From positions 1 through 64,000 of the forward strand of contig NZ_FZOI01000013.1 in assembly GCF_900188385.1 (NCBI RefSeq): a stretch of 64,000 bases of DNA, in the 5' to 3' direction. The notes below the pieces were generated by a model that did not search any database, was not told where the DNA came from, and saw only the letters and a program-made list of their open reading frames with translations. The DNA is from Azospirillum sp. RU38E (GTDB lineage: Bacteria; Pseudomonadota; Alphaproteobacteria; Azospirillales; Azospirillaceae). Positions 1 through 7,312 of this stretch are shown here, in pieces (positions within the stretch are counted from its first letter, which is position 1; every line of letters begins with the position of its first letter). The translations under genes were made by a program, and so were the position numbers.

Positions 1-82
1 GCGCCGCATCACGCCGGGAATGTCCCGACGCTATCCGCGCTTCAACGCGTTCCCGAAGATCTTCTGAATAAGCCTTGCCCAT
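1..82 (-). CDS. IS630-family transposase, N-terminal part (cut by window edge)
   Basis: The reverse strand opens with ATG at 82 behind a good GGAGG ribosome site. It reads MGKAYSEDLRERVEARIASG and then HSRRDAA before the window ends. This is the typical first helix of IS630/Tc1-type transposases, whose N-terminal helix-turn-helix binds the terminal inverted repeats. Only 27 residues are visible, so the catalytic DDE domain and the integrity of the element cannot be judged. The family call rests on these residues alone. Confidence 0.7.
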   Translation of the reverse strand, partial: MGKAYSEDLRERVEARIASGHSRRDAA

Positions 83-162
83 GATCCACCTCCGAATAAG
101 ATGAATCACATCCAGACCTTAAAGGGAATCCTTCGATTCCGCTTTCTCGCGCGATGCTCTAG

Positions 163-444
163 CCGCCGACTGCACCAGTTGCACTCAGCATCACCGCCAA
201 CCAGGTGCGCCTGATGCTGCATACCGGTGCCTATTGGCTGATGTGGTGGCTGCGATCCCTCATGCCGCGGCGATCCCCCTGGCGCACCGCCCAGTTCGAC
301 ACGCTGCGCCTGCGCCTGCTTAAAATTGCCGCCCGCATCGTCGAGATGAAGACCAGGCTGCGGGTGCATCTGCCAACGGCATGCACCGTCCAGCCCCTTT
401 TGCTCGCCATGGTCCCGACAAGAACAACCCGCCTCGTCACCTGA
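163..444 (+). pseudogene. IS1380-family transposase, C-terminal remnant
   Basis: After an in-frame TAG at 160-162 the frame stays open to 444 and encodes about 93 residues, including NQVRLMLHTGAYWLMWWLR, RRSPWRTAQFDTLRLRL and KIAARIVEMKTRLRVHLP. This matches the last helical part of IS1380-type DDE transposases (family knowledge). No start codon, ribosome site or upstream catalytic domain precedes it, so it is a broken 3' fragment. With the IS630 start next to it, this marks a zone of insertions at the left edge of the phage-like element. Confidence 0.65.
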
Positions 445-833
445 TCCGCAGGCGGCGTGCCCAGCCCAAACCCCTCCCGCCAACCCCAAACCAGTATCCG
501 AAAACTCGCCACAAGCGGCGGGAAGGACGGGCGGTGACCGCACGACCATGCGCAAATCAACCCCTAGGCCATGGCAGCACCATCACGACCTCGGTGCATA
601 ATCCGAGGGTAGCAACGCCCACAACCTATAGAAACGCCCGGAAAGCACAACCCACATCGGCTTAAATCGGCATCTTCTTATAAATATAATTAATGGTTAC
701 AAAAAAACTCAACGGCGAAACACACAACATACTGAAATAAATGCACTTTCGCCGCAGTAGCGGCAGTTTATGTGCGTATTCTGTCGACAGCATCTGACAC
801 ATCGAAAGGGGATTGGGCGGGGGAGGAGAACTG
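445..833. other. non-coding junction zone between IS remnants and phage-like element
   Basis: I see no supported gene here. The first half is GC-rich; from about 660 on it turns strongly AT-rich, unlike the rest of the window. The short reading frames present lack ribosome sites. The candidate left attachment core lies at 687-699. Confidence 0.5.
687..699 (+). repeat. candidate attL core (13 bp, TAATTAATGGTTA)
   Basis: The 13-mer TAATTAATGGTTA occurs here and again, in direct orientation, at 47932-47944, 74 bp after the integrase stop. The two copies bracket the phage-like element. The sequence is AT-rich and of low complexity, so a chance match is possible. Confidence 0.3.
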
Positions 834-862
834 TTGTGACAATACGTGTTGCACTTTTATAC
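834..862 (+). promoter_or_regulatory. sigma70-like promoter for the XRE regulator
   Basis: TTGTGA (834-839) and TTATAC (857-862) are separated by 17 bp, inside an AT-rich stretch upstream of the helix-turn-helix gene. Spacing and boxes fit a housekeeping promoter. Confidence 0.4.
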
Positions 863-942
863 ACATATAAAATCGCAAAACGTATCCACAAGCGCTTTTT
901 TTAGAGTCTTATAAATAATAAACAACTTTTGGAATATTCTGC

Positions 943-1215
943 ATGACCATCGACGTCTCCGATCTGATGAAAATCCGCAGTATGGCGAAGGAACGGGAAA
1001 TGAAAACTGACAGTGTCAACTTTTTCGGCGCAAAAATTCGTGAGAAAAGGGAGAAACTAAATATCACTCAGCGAGAATTAGCCGCACAGGCAGGCATATC
1101 AAAAGAAGGAATCACCAAAATTGAACGAGGCGATCGCGGCGGAAATGCCATTACCATTAAGAAAATTGCCGTCGCACTCGGTGGGGACCTGATTCTTACA
1201 TTCAATGATCAATGA
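943..1215 (+). CDS. XRE/Cro-type helix-turn-helix regulator
   Basis: A 90-residue protein whose C-terminal part (about residues 25-85) is a five-helix XRE domain: KIREKREKLNITQRELA, QAGISKEGITKIERG and AITIKKIAVALGGDL. The end DLILTF resembles small Cro-like or antitoxin-like repressors with no extra domain. The start at 943 has a weak GGAAT site. An ATG at 1000 follows AAGGAACGG at better spacing and would give a 71-residue protein that keeps the whole domain. The gene lies in an AT-rich island with a promoter in front and a palindrome over its stop codon. As the only regulator of this type in the element, it is the natural candidate for the lysogeny switch and for binding the 14-bp palindromes (inference). 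Confidence 0.7.
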   Translation: MTIDVSDLMKIRSMAKEREMKTDSVNFFGAKIREKREKLNITQRELAAQAGISKEGITKIERGDRGGNAITIKKIAVALGGDLILTFNDQ

Positions 1216-1233
1216 TTGATTTCATTGATCATT
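1204..1233 (+). terminator. AT-rich palindrome over the XRE stop codon
   Basis: AATGATCAATGA and TCATTGATCATT form a 12-bp perfect stem with a 6-nt loop, followed by ATTTTCT. It overlaps the end of the XRE gene. It may be a terminator or, being AT-rich and symmetric, an operator for the regulator itself. Confidence 0.45.
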
Positions 1234-1522
1234 ATTTTCTCAATATTCAGAATCAAAATCATCGAAAAACGCCAACAAATGGACAAAATTCACCAAAAAT
1301 TTCCAGCATAATAGAAATAAATTAAGTGCGAAATATAGACAAAATCTGGAGAACAACACTTAAACCATTGTAAGTTATGGAGTTTTTTTTCGGGTGGCGG
1401 GGCAGGGGGGCTATTCTCCGTCGGTCATATGCCAAATGGAGTACGCCTTTATGCCCCGATGGTTGTGGAGTTGTCTCAACATGATGTTTTTGCTTCTCAA
1501 ATCGAACGCCAAGGAGGGCGTC
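1234..1522. other. AT-rich spacer then GC-rich leader
   Basis: No supported gene. The stretch to about 1390 is AT-rich without clear promoter boxes. A T8 run (1384-1391) is followed by G-rich DNA that leads into the next gene's ribosome site. Confidence 0.4.
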
Positions 1523-1804
1523 ATGCGACGGGATCGCGAAAAGCTGGAAGATCAGACACTGCCTGTTTTACTGGGCCTCGCCGCCAAATGGTGGGAGGCG
1601 GCGGAGCTTGCCGAACAGGCAAATGACAGTCTCCGCGCCGACCAATGCCGAATCCAGGCCGTGCGAATCGAGGAAACAGCCTGGGCCAAGTCACCCCGCA
1701 GCACCCCGCATCCCAGCCCCCCCTTCCGCTTCCTGCAACGACGTACCGCCCAGGAAAGCCTGCGCAGCCTGAAAGCGCGCCGGAGCCCCGGTGACGCAGG
1801 CTGA
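1523..1804 (+). CDS. hypothetical protein (93 aa)
   Basis: The start is chosen at 1523 because it follows CCAAGGAGGG at ideal spacing, the same strong site used by at least seven other genes of the element. The protein begins MRRDREKLEDQTLPVLLG and continues with an acidic, helix-prone stretch (LAAKWWEAAELAEQANDSL). It ends in a basic, Pro/Arg-rich tail. I recognise no family. It is the first gene of the leftmost accessory block and is followed by the PPDK-like gene after about 236 bp. Confidence 0.5.
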   Translation: MRRDREKLEDQTLPVLLGLAAKWWEAAELAEQANDSLRADQCRIQAVRIEETAWAKSPRSTPHPSPPFRFLQRRTAQESLRSLKARRSPGDAG

Positions 1805-1916
1805 TCCCCGTTCCCCGTGCCGTCAGACGGTGCGGGAACGGGGCAAACAATAATGGCAATCGGCACCCCAGACGCAGCGCCGCACCCCACGGCGCGGCTG
1901 TGCGGGTGCGCGCCCG

Positions 1917-1930
1917 TGCAATCAATTGCA
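1917..1930. promoter_or_regulatory. 14-bp palindrome TGCAATCAATTGCA, copy 1
   Basis: An imperfectly symmetric TGCA-N6-TGCA site about 110 bp upstream of the PPDK-like start. A shorter half-copy (GGCAATTGCACGG) follows directly at about 1934. It belongs to a five-copy set in the element (see findings). Confidence 0.45.
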
Positions 1931-2040
1931 CGGGCAATTGCACGGGAGCCAGAGCATCACCCTTGCTGCAATACAGCAATCTCTTGTTCCCTGCGGGGGC
2001 TTCGGTTATGGTTAAACTGTCAGACACCAAGGAGGGTGCT

Positions 2041-4224
2041 ATGTTTTTCCCGTTCGGGGGCGATGCGCCCCCCCCTGCGACGCTACGCCAATCCCCCCAG
2101 CCTGCCACCGGGCCGGCCCCAGACCGGGGGGCCGGCGATCTGGCGGACCCGGTCCACACACCCGCCTTCCTGGGGGGCAAGGGTTATCATCTGGCGGTCA
2201 TGGCCACATTGGGTATGCCGGTGCCGCCGGGTTTCATCATTCCCACCCCGATCTGCCTGGAATTTCAACAGGATAGGGCCAGGGTGATGCAGGCGCTGGA
2301 ACAGGGGATCGGCCGGCAGCTGGATTGGCTGGCCGCCCTTTGCGGCCATCAACCGCTGTTGGCGGTGCGGTCTGGCGCCGCCACGTCCATGCCCGGCATG
2401 ATGGATACCATTTTGAATGTCGGGCTGACCAGCACCAGCCTGCCGGACTGGATCGCCCGGTTGGGCCCGCGTGCCGCGCTGGACAGCTATCGCCGGTTGA
2501 TCCAGATGCTGGGCAGCACTGCCTATGGCGTGCCGGCGGCGCGCTTTGCCGCCGCCCTGGGCGATGCACGGCAAGAGGCCGGCGTGGCTGAGGACAGCGC
2601 GCTGACGGCCCCGGCGCTGGCCGGCCTGATCACCCGCTATCAAGCCATCTTCCAGGACCATACCGGGCATCCCTTCCCCGACAGCCTGAACGAACAGCTG
2701 ATGGTGGCCATTGCCGCCATCTTCCAATCCTGGAACAATGAACGCGCCACCACCTATCGCACCCTGCACCGCATCAGCCACAGTATGGGAACCGCCGTCA
2801 CCCTTCAGGCCATGGTGTTCGGCAACCTGAATGAGGAGAGCGGTTCCGGGGTGCTGTTCTCCCGCGATCCCTCCACCGGAGAAAATATTCTCTGCGGGGA
2901 ATTTATTCCCAATGTCCAGGGGGAAGATGTGGTGGCCGGCAGCCGCACCCCCCTGCCCCTGGCCGAGATGATGGCCCGCTGGCCGGCGGTGGGGGAACGG
3001 CTGGTGGCCCTGGTTGACCGGCTGGAGCGGCATTACCGCGACATGCAGGACATTGAATTTACCGTGCAGGATGGCGCCCTGTACATCCTGCAAACCCGTG
3101 CCGGCAAGCGCACCCCCCAGGCCGCCTTCCGCATCGCCCATGATCTGGCCCAGGAAGGCCGGATATCGCGGGAAGAAGCCTTGAAACTTGTCACGCCGTA
3201 TGATTACAAACGTATGTGTAAAGCCACTGTCTCGGCGTTATTCAAGACGTCGCCCCAGGCGACGGGCCTGCCGGCCTGTTCCGGTGTGGCAACCGGGCGC
3301 GCTGTCTTCACGCCGGAGGAAGCTGTGGCACAGAGCAAGAAACATCCTGTCATCCTGGTCCGGCATGAAACCGACCCCAATGATATTGCCGGCATGGCGG
3401 CGGCGGCGGGGGTTTTGACGGCCAATGGTGGCACCACCAGCCACGCCGCCGTGGTGGCCCGCGCCCTGGACAAGCCCTGCGTGGTGGGCTGCACCGACCT
3501 GCGGCTGGGGCCGGACGGCGCGCGGCTGGGCGGCCAGCCGCTGCTGCCGGGCACCCCGCTGACCCTGTGCGGCGCCACCGGCCGGGTTTGGCAGGGCGTG
3601 GATGTTCCGGTTGAAGGTGGCGGCACGAATCACCATGTCGAGTCTCTCAAATCATGGGCGGTCGAATCGACGGGCGCCACCTTGACGGGCACAGACCTGG
3701 ATGGCACGACCGGTTACGTTTATGCCGCCGGCCTGGCCGGCGAGACCGCGTTGCAAAATTTCATCCAGGCCTATGCCGAAAATCCGCAGCCCGGCCTTTA
3801 TCTGGACCTGCGCAGCCCGACATCCCTGACCTGTACCAGCGATGCCTGCCTGTGGGACGCCTTCGCCGACCTGTCCAGCCAGCCCGCCGCCGAGGCCGTA
3901 TGGCTGGACTTCCTGTCACACTTCCTGCTAAATAATCCGTCTGCGGCTAACTCCTTGAAAGGCGTTACACTTATCAACGCTCCGGCAGATATTGTTAAGC
4001 CTTTGAAGAAGATGGGCTACAGGGTCTATGATACGGCAAGGACCGTTGCGGACATATTATCCGGGTCGGCCGTGGTGACGCCTGAGTTCATCAAAGGGGT
4101 TATTGGGGGCGAGAAAGCCTGGGAGAAGCTGAAACTTCTCTTTGCGGAGAATGGCTTTCAGCCGGGGGTTCCTGTGGCCCCGGTCCATCCCGAGAGTATC
4201 CCTTATGTCTATTTTGGAGCGTAA
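2041..4224 (+). CDS. PPDK/PEP-utiliser-like protein lacking the PEP-binding barrel
   Basis: The start at 2041 follows CCAAGGAGGG; the frame is open further upstream without a site. The 727-residue product has an ATP-grasp nucleotide-binding half typical of pyruvate phosphate dikinase: LGGKGYHLA near residue 43, VRSGAATSMPGMMDTI near 109, then the NLNEESGSGVLFSRDPSTGE and DMQDIEFTVQDG blocks. A phospho-carrier His domain follows, GGTTSHAAVVAR with His about 468. In PPDK and PEP synthase, ATP phosphorylates this His and the phosphate then passes to pyruvate in a C-terminal TIM barrel. That barrel is absent. Residues 530-727 show no family I know, so the acceptor substrate is unknown; the domain order also recalls rifampin phosphotransferase. 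Two small genes follow closely. Such an enzyme inside a phage-like element is unusual. The ATP/His chemistry is well supported; the function is not. Confidence 0.8.
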   Translation: MFFPFGGDAPPPATLRQSPQPATGPAPDRGAGDLADPVHTPAFLGGKGYHLAVMATLGMPVPPGFIIPTPICLEFQQDRARVMQALEQGIGRQLDWLAALCGHQPLLAVRSGAATSMPGMMDTILNVGLTSTSLPDWIARLGPRAALDSYRRLIQMLGSTAYGVPAARFAAALGDARQEAGVAEDSALTAPALAGLITRYQAIFQDHTGHPFPDSLNEQLMVAIAAIFQSWNNERATTYRTLHRISHSMGTAVTLQAMVFGNLNEESGSGVLFSRDPSTGENILCGEFIPNVQGEDVVAGSRTPLPLAEMMARWPAVGERLVALVDRLERHYRDMQDIEFTVQDGALYILQTRAGKRTPQAAFRIAHDLAQEGRISREEALKLVTPYDYKRMCKATVSALFKTSPQATGLPACSGVATGRAVFTPEEAVAQSKKHPVILVRHETDPNDIAGMAAAAGVLTANGGTTSHAAVVARALDKPCVVGCTDLRLGPDGARLGGQPLLPGTPLTLCGATGRVWQGVDVPVEGGGTNHHVESLKSWAVESTGATLTGTDLDGTTGYVYAAGLAGETALQNFIQAYAENPQPGLYLDLRSPTSLTCTSDACLWDAFADLSSQPAAEAVWLDFLSHFLLNNPSAANSLKGVTLINAPADIVKPLKKMGYRVYDTARTVADILSGSAVVTPEFIKGVIGGEKAWEKLKLLFAENGFQPGVPVAPVHPESIPYVYFGA

Positions 4225-4229
4225 TTACA

Positions 4230-4502
4230 ATGGCTTTAACGCTGACTCTGAAAACGGGTGACGATTTTTATGCCGACGACAATCGACTGGTCGTCCAGGA
4301 GATTCTGTCCGATACCCATTTCAGGATCAGCGGCGGGGACAGGATTTGGGACATTGTGGATGACCGCGCCACCGAAGTGATTGAAGATGTTTTCCTGAGC
4401 GCCGGGGCCAACCCCCAGATCGGCACCGCCCGGGTGGTGATCGAGGCCCCGCGCGCCGTGCTGATCCTGCGTGGTGAAAACTACAGGCGAGGAAAGCGAT
4501 AA
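4230..4502 (+). CDS. small protein with possible CsrA-like halves
   Basis: The gene starts 6 bp after the PPDK-like stop and overlaps the next start (TAATG), so it is in the same operon. The 90-residue product begins MALTLTLKTGDDFYADDN and ends VVIEAPRAVLILRGENYRR. The end resembles the CsrA tail (GIEAPxxVxVxRxEIYxR), which carries the RNA-binding Arg. The start resembles the first CsrA strands. About 35 residues lie between, where CsrA has almost none. If real, it would be an RNA-binding translational regulator; otherwise it is an orphan. This is similarity by eye only. Confidence 0.4.
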   Translation: MALTLTLKTGDDFYADDNRLVVQEILSDTHFRISGGDRIWDIVDDRATEVIEDVFLSAGANPQIGTARVVIEAPRAVLILRGENYRRGKR

Positions 4503-4810
4503 TGAGCGGTTTTCGGCAGTTCAAGGTCACCGAAGAAGCGCTGAAACTGGCCCGGATCGCCGGCATGTATGGCAATGTGGCTGAGCGCGTGGCCACCATG
4601 GCCCGGCAATCCGCCCCCTTCACCCATCCGCGCGCCAACCGGCGTTTTCAGGGATTTGTGCTGCGGATCGAGGGGGACAGCGTCATCGGCATCTGGCGGT
4701 ACAATCCCGATATTCCGCTGGACCCGTCCATCACCCCCTATGAACCGCTCCGCCCGCCGCGCGCGCAGGAAGAGCTGGTCCATGCGCACGACAAGCTGTC
4801 GAAGAAATAA
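4502..4810 (+). CDS. hypothetical protein (102 aa)
   Basis: It overlaps the preceding stop by 1-2 bases (translational coupling) and ends the PPDK-like operon. The product is rich in basic and aromatic residues (MSGFRQFKVTEEALKLA, HPRANRRFQGFVLRIEGDS, VIGIWRYNPDIPLDPS) and has no signal peptide or membrane segment. I recognise no family. Its tight coupling to the PPDK-like and CsrA-like genes suggests the three act together. Confidence 0.5.
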   Translation: MSGFRQFKVTEEALKLARIAGMYGNVAERVATMARQSAPFTHPRANRRFQGFVLRIEGDSVIGIWRYNPDIPLDPSITPYEPLRPPRAQEELVHAHDKLSKK

Positions 4811-5308
4811 TGATAACAGGGGTATTCACGGTTTCTTTGGACCCATGCCCCTGCGTGTCTGTCCGGAAAGTTTGACGCTATCTCAACGTCTTACACGTCT
4901 TTTCTTTAAACGCTCCCGTCACCCATGACGCGGCCGGGGTCCAGAATCACAAGCGCTTTGCTCTACGAACTGGACCCCGGCCGCAGCATGGGTGACGGGA
5001 TTAAAACATTAACATGTTGAAAAAGAAGGAAAACTTTTCAGACGGGCTCTGACTGTTTCCTGTTCGTGCCGCCGCCGCCGCACCGCACGGGCGGCGTGCG
5101 CCAAGCCAGCGGGCGCTGGCGCCGGCGATGGAGGGGCATGAAACACCGGCCGCGCGGCGCGCGGTCGCCGCATGATCACCGGGCGGCCAGAATGCCCGGG
5201 GGGTTGTGTAACTTTTATACAACAATGATGCATATTTACCACATGCACGCCGTCCCGCGCCGCGGGGGGCACCGCCATACCATGCTTATCCGCCCAAGGA
5301 GGGGCATC
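4811..5308. other. intergenic with long inverted repeat and coding-like relic
   Basis: No supported gene. It holds the inverted repeat at 4915-4999, a GC-rich stretch, and at 5204-5232 an AT-rich segment whose translation (LCNFYTTMMH) resembles part of the element's DNA polymerase. The frame of the following phosphatase-like gene is open across the second half, but the ribosome site at about 5294 places its start at 5309. Confidence 0.45.
4915..4999. repeat. long inverted repeat (about 30-bp arms)
   Basis: CCCGTCACCCATG plus CGGCCGGGGTCCAG on the left pair with CTGGACCCCGGCCG plus CATGGGTGACGGG on the right, broken only by a short AC/AG mismatch. The central part is about 26 nt. There is no T-tract, so it is not a plain terminator. 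Confidence 0.7.
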
Positions 5309-5833
5309 ATGAGCCATCGCATTTCACCATCCCCCTATCGCCCGCAACCCCGCGGCAGCCTGCCCATCACCCTGGGCGGTTATTCCTATGAGGTGACCGG
5401 CGGCCCCTATCGCGGCATTCCCGACGGCTTTGTCGGGGTGAAAATGGCCGCCGAGATCGACATGCCCTGCACCGTGGATATCCCCATCTGCGATTATGGC
5501 ACGCCGACGGCGACCGATCTGCGGCGGGGTCTGGTCAGTGCAATTAATTGCATCATCGATGGAAAGCCGGTTTATGTCGGCTGCATGGCCGGCATTGGCC
5601 GCACCGGGCTGTTCCTGGCCGCCCTGGCCAAGGTAGCGGGAGAGGCCGACCCTGTGGCCTATGTCCGCCGTTATTATTATCCGGGCGCGGTGGAAACCCG
5701 CGCCCAGCATGAATTTGTTCAGACCTTGCCGGTGGGGGATATTCAACAGGCCCTGGCCCGCGCCCTATGGCTGCGCCGCTGGTTCGGCTGGTGCCCGCTG
5801 ATCAGCAAAAGGCTGGTTGTGGCCGGCCTGTAG
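5309..5833 (+). CDS. Cys-dependent protein phosphatase-like protein 1 (PTP/DSP type)
   Basis: The start follows CCAAGGAGGGG at 5294-5304. The 174-residue product carries a P-loop Cys-x5-Arg signature, VGCMAGIGRTGLFLAALAKV, with Cys about 92 and Arg about 98. The usual His before the Cys is Gly here. An Asp about residue 62 (PICDYGTPT) could be the general acid. Tyrosine and dual-specificity phosphatases use this loop to form a phospho-cysteine intermediate. The length suits a compact single-domain enzyme. A second related protein lies at 7313, with an orphan gene between them. The substrate is unknown; with a phosphotransfer enzyme upstream, a phosphorylation theme is possible (inference). 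Confidence 0.65.
   Translation: MSHRISPSPYRPQPRGSLPITLGGYSYEVTGGPYRGIPDGFVGVKMAAEIDMPCTVDIPICDYGTPTATDLRRGLVSAINCIIDGKPVYVGCMAGIGRTGLFLAALAKVAGEADPVAYVRRYYYPGAVETRAQHEFVQTLPVGDIQQALARALWLRRWFGWCPLISKRLVVAGL
5539..5552. promoter_or_regulatory. 14-bp palindrome TGCAATTAATTGCA, copy 2
   Basis: A perfect 14-bp palindrome inside the first phosphatase-like gene, where it encodes Ala-Ile-Asn-Cys. It is part of the five-copy set. Confidence 0.4.
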
Positions 5834-5892
5834 CGCTGTTTCGGCCAACCGGAACAGCGCCCACAGAAGACCATCACCAAGGAGGGTGAGGA

Positions 5893-6990
5893 ATGTCGTT
5901 ATTTGCGCCGCCGAATACGCTGGCCTATCAGCTGCGCGCCCGGCCCTTGTCGCTGCACCGCGACATGTCGCATGTGCCGGTGCAGGATGTGGCGGTGGCG
6001 ATGATGCGTTTCATGGCCGGCGATCCCCACCCTTCCACCCCGCCCGAGGCGGAGGCGCTGGAATTCTATGCCCTGAACCATCTGGTGGCCCTGGTCCGGC
6101 GGGATTATGACTGGTTTGAAACCCTGCCCCCGCCCCTGCTGGCCCTGGTGGAACGGTATAATGATGCCTGCGCGCCCAAGGCGTGCCGCGCCTTTTATTA
6201 TCTGCTGCTGATCTGTCTGCGGGAATCGCGGCATCTGGGGAACAAAGCCGTGATGCTGCCGGCCCTGGCGGCCGAATTTGGGGAAGGTGTGCCCAAGATC
6301 ATCACCTGCCTGTCGGACCAGTCCACCGGGGCGGCGGCCACCATGAAGGGGCTGGCCGATCAGGCGGGCCTGACAATGGGGCCGTTCTGCCGCGCCCTGT
6401 CCCGGCAATTCCATGTCGGGCAGTACAGCACCGGCTATGGCGGGCCGGCCTGGGGGCGGGTCAGCGATTGCCTGCTGGCCTTTGTCAGCGGGGAATACAG
6501 CGCCGAAATGCTGCTGGATACGGTCTGGACGCTTTGCCACAATAACGGGCCGATCTTCAACAAGGGGATGCTGTATTCCAGCCACGGCCCGGCCCTGAAA
6601 CGCATTCTGGATGTGCAGCGTTCCGGCCAGGTGCCAGAGGCCATTCTGCATGAACCCGGCATTCGGGCCTTTGCGCCCAAGGGCCTGCCCGCCATGCTGG
6701 AGGCGGCCGCCGGCCTGTTCCCCGGCAGCATCGGCGCTTATGTCGACTGGTTCAAGGTCGAGGCGCTGGGATCGCTGCACGCCTATCCGACGGAGAAAAA
6801 GGCCCAGGTGGCGCAGCATGGCTTTCCGGAAGGAAGCGGCCCGGCCGACCTGGCCACCCCCGCCCCCAAGAAGGCCAAGCCAAGCAAGCCACCCGCCGAA
6901 ACCGGCCCCATGTTCCAGATCATGCCGGGGCTGGCCCTGCCCAAGGTGATGATCGACCGCACCGCCGCCGCCGCCGCCCGTGCGGCGTAA
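5893..6990 (+). CDS. unrecognised 365-aa phage protein
   Basis: The start at 5893 follows CCAAGGAGGG. The product is soluble with an ordered core (about residues 60-270) and a low-complexity Pro/Ala/Lys tail (APKKAKPSKPPAETGP) before a final hydrophobic stretch. Conspicuous blocks are GQYSTGYGGPAWGRVSDC and CHNNGPIFNKGMLY, the latter rich in His/Asn and possibly a catalytic or binding loop. I cannot name a family. It sits between the two phosphatase-like genes and shares their ribosome-site type, so it is probably expressed with them. Its stop is followed directly by a hairpin-repeat array. Confidence 0.6.
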   Translation: MSLFAPPNTLAYQLRARPLSLHRDMSHVPVQDVAVAMMRFMAGDPHPSTPPEAEALEFYALNHLVALVRRDYDWFETLPPPLLALVERYNDACAPKACRAFYYLLLICLRESRHLGNKAVMLPALAAEFGEGVPKIITCLSDQSTGAAATMKGLADQAGLTMGPFCRALSRQFHVGQYSTGYGGPAWGRVSDCLLAFVSGEYSAEMLLDTVWTLCHNNGPIFNKGMLYSSHGPALKRILDVQRSGQVPEAILHEPGIRAFAPKGLPAMLEAAAGLFPGSIGAYVDWFKVEALGSLHAYPTEKKAQVAQHGFPEGSGPADLATPAPKKAKPSKPPAETGPMFQIMPGLALPKVMIDRTAAAAARAA

Positions 6991-7282
6991 AGCCAAGCAG
7001 CCGGCGGATGAGGGAACATATAAACCCCAAGGGGCATGGAACATGACCCTTGGAGGCCGGCGACCGCCGGCCCGGCACCACGTGGTGCCGCAAGCCAAGG
7101 GCGCGGAAGCGCCCGCCCGGCGCATGAGGGAACATATAACCACCAAGGGGCATGGAACATGACCCTTGGAGGCCGGCGACCGCCGGCCCGGCACCACGTG
7201 GTGCCGCAAGCCAAGGGCGCGGAAGCGCCCGCCCGGCGCATGAGGGAACGCAAAATCTCCCTGGATCGGTCACGATCCAGGG
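6991..7282 (-). repeat. composite hairpin-repeat array (reverse orientation, 2-3 units)
   Basis: The boundary word GAGGGAAC recurs near 7010, 7126 and 7242 (period 116). Each unit holds the constant hairpin GGCCGGCGACCGCCGGCC, a variable stem GGCACCACGTGGTGCC, the linker CAAGCCAAG, a second variable stem (GGGCGCGGAAGCGCCC) and either the CCAAGGGGCATG-type or the CCTGGATCGGTCACGATCCAGG hairpin. It ends 30 bp before the next start. Confidence 0.85.
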
Positions 7283-7287
7283 AGGGT

Positions 7288-7296
7288 GATATTATC
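7288..7296 (+). promoter_or_regulatory. TATAA-type -10 box (GATATTAT)
   Basis: An AT-rich hexamer-like box in otherwise GC-rich DNA about 20 bp before the second phosphatase-like start. It is a weak member of a set seen upstream of many blocks. Confidence 0.25.
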
Positions 7297-7312
7297 CCAA
7301 GGAGGGGACGCG

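Noticed and set aside
5066-5308. N-terminal extension of the first phosphatase-like protein
   Set aside because: The frame is open, but the strong CCAAGGAGGGG site fixes the start at 5309; the upstream part is GC-rich leader plus a short polymerase-like relic.
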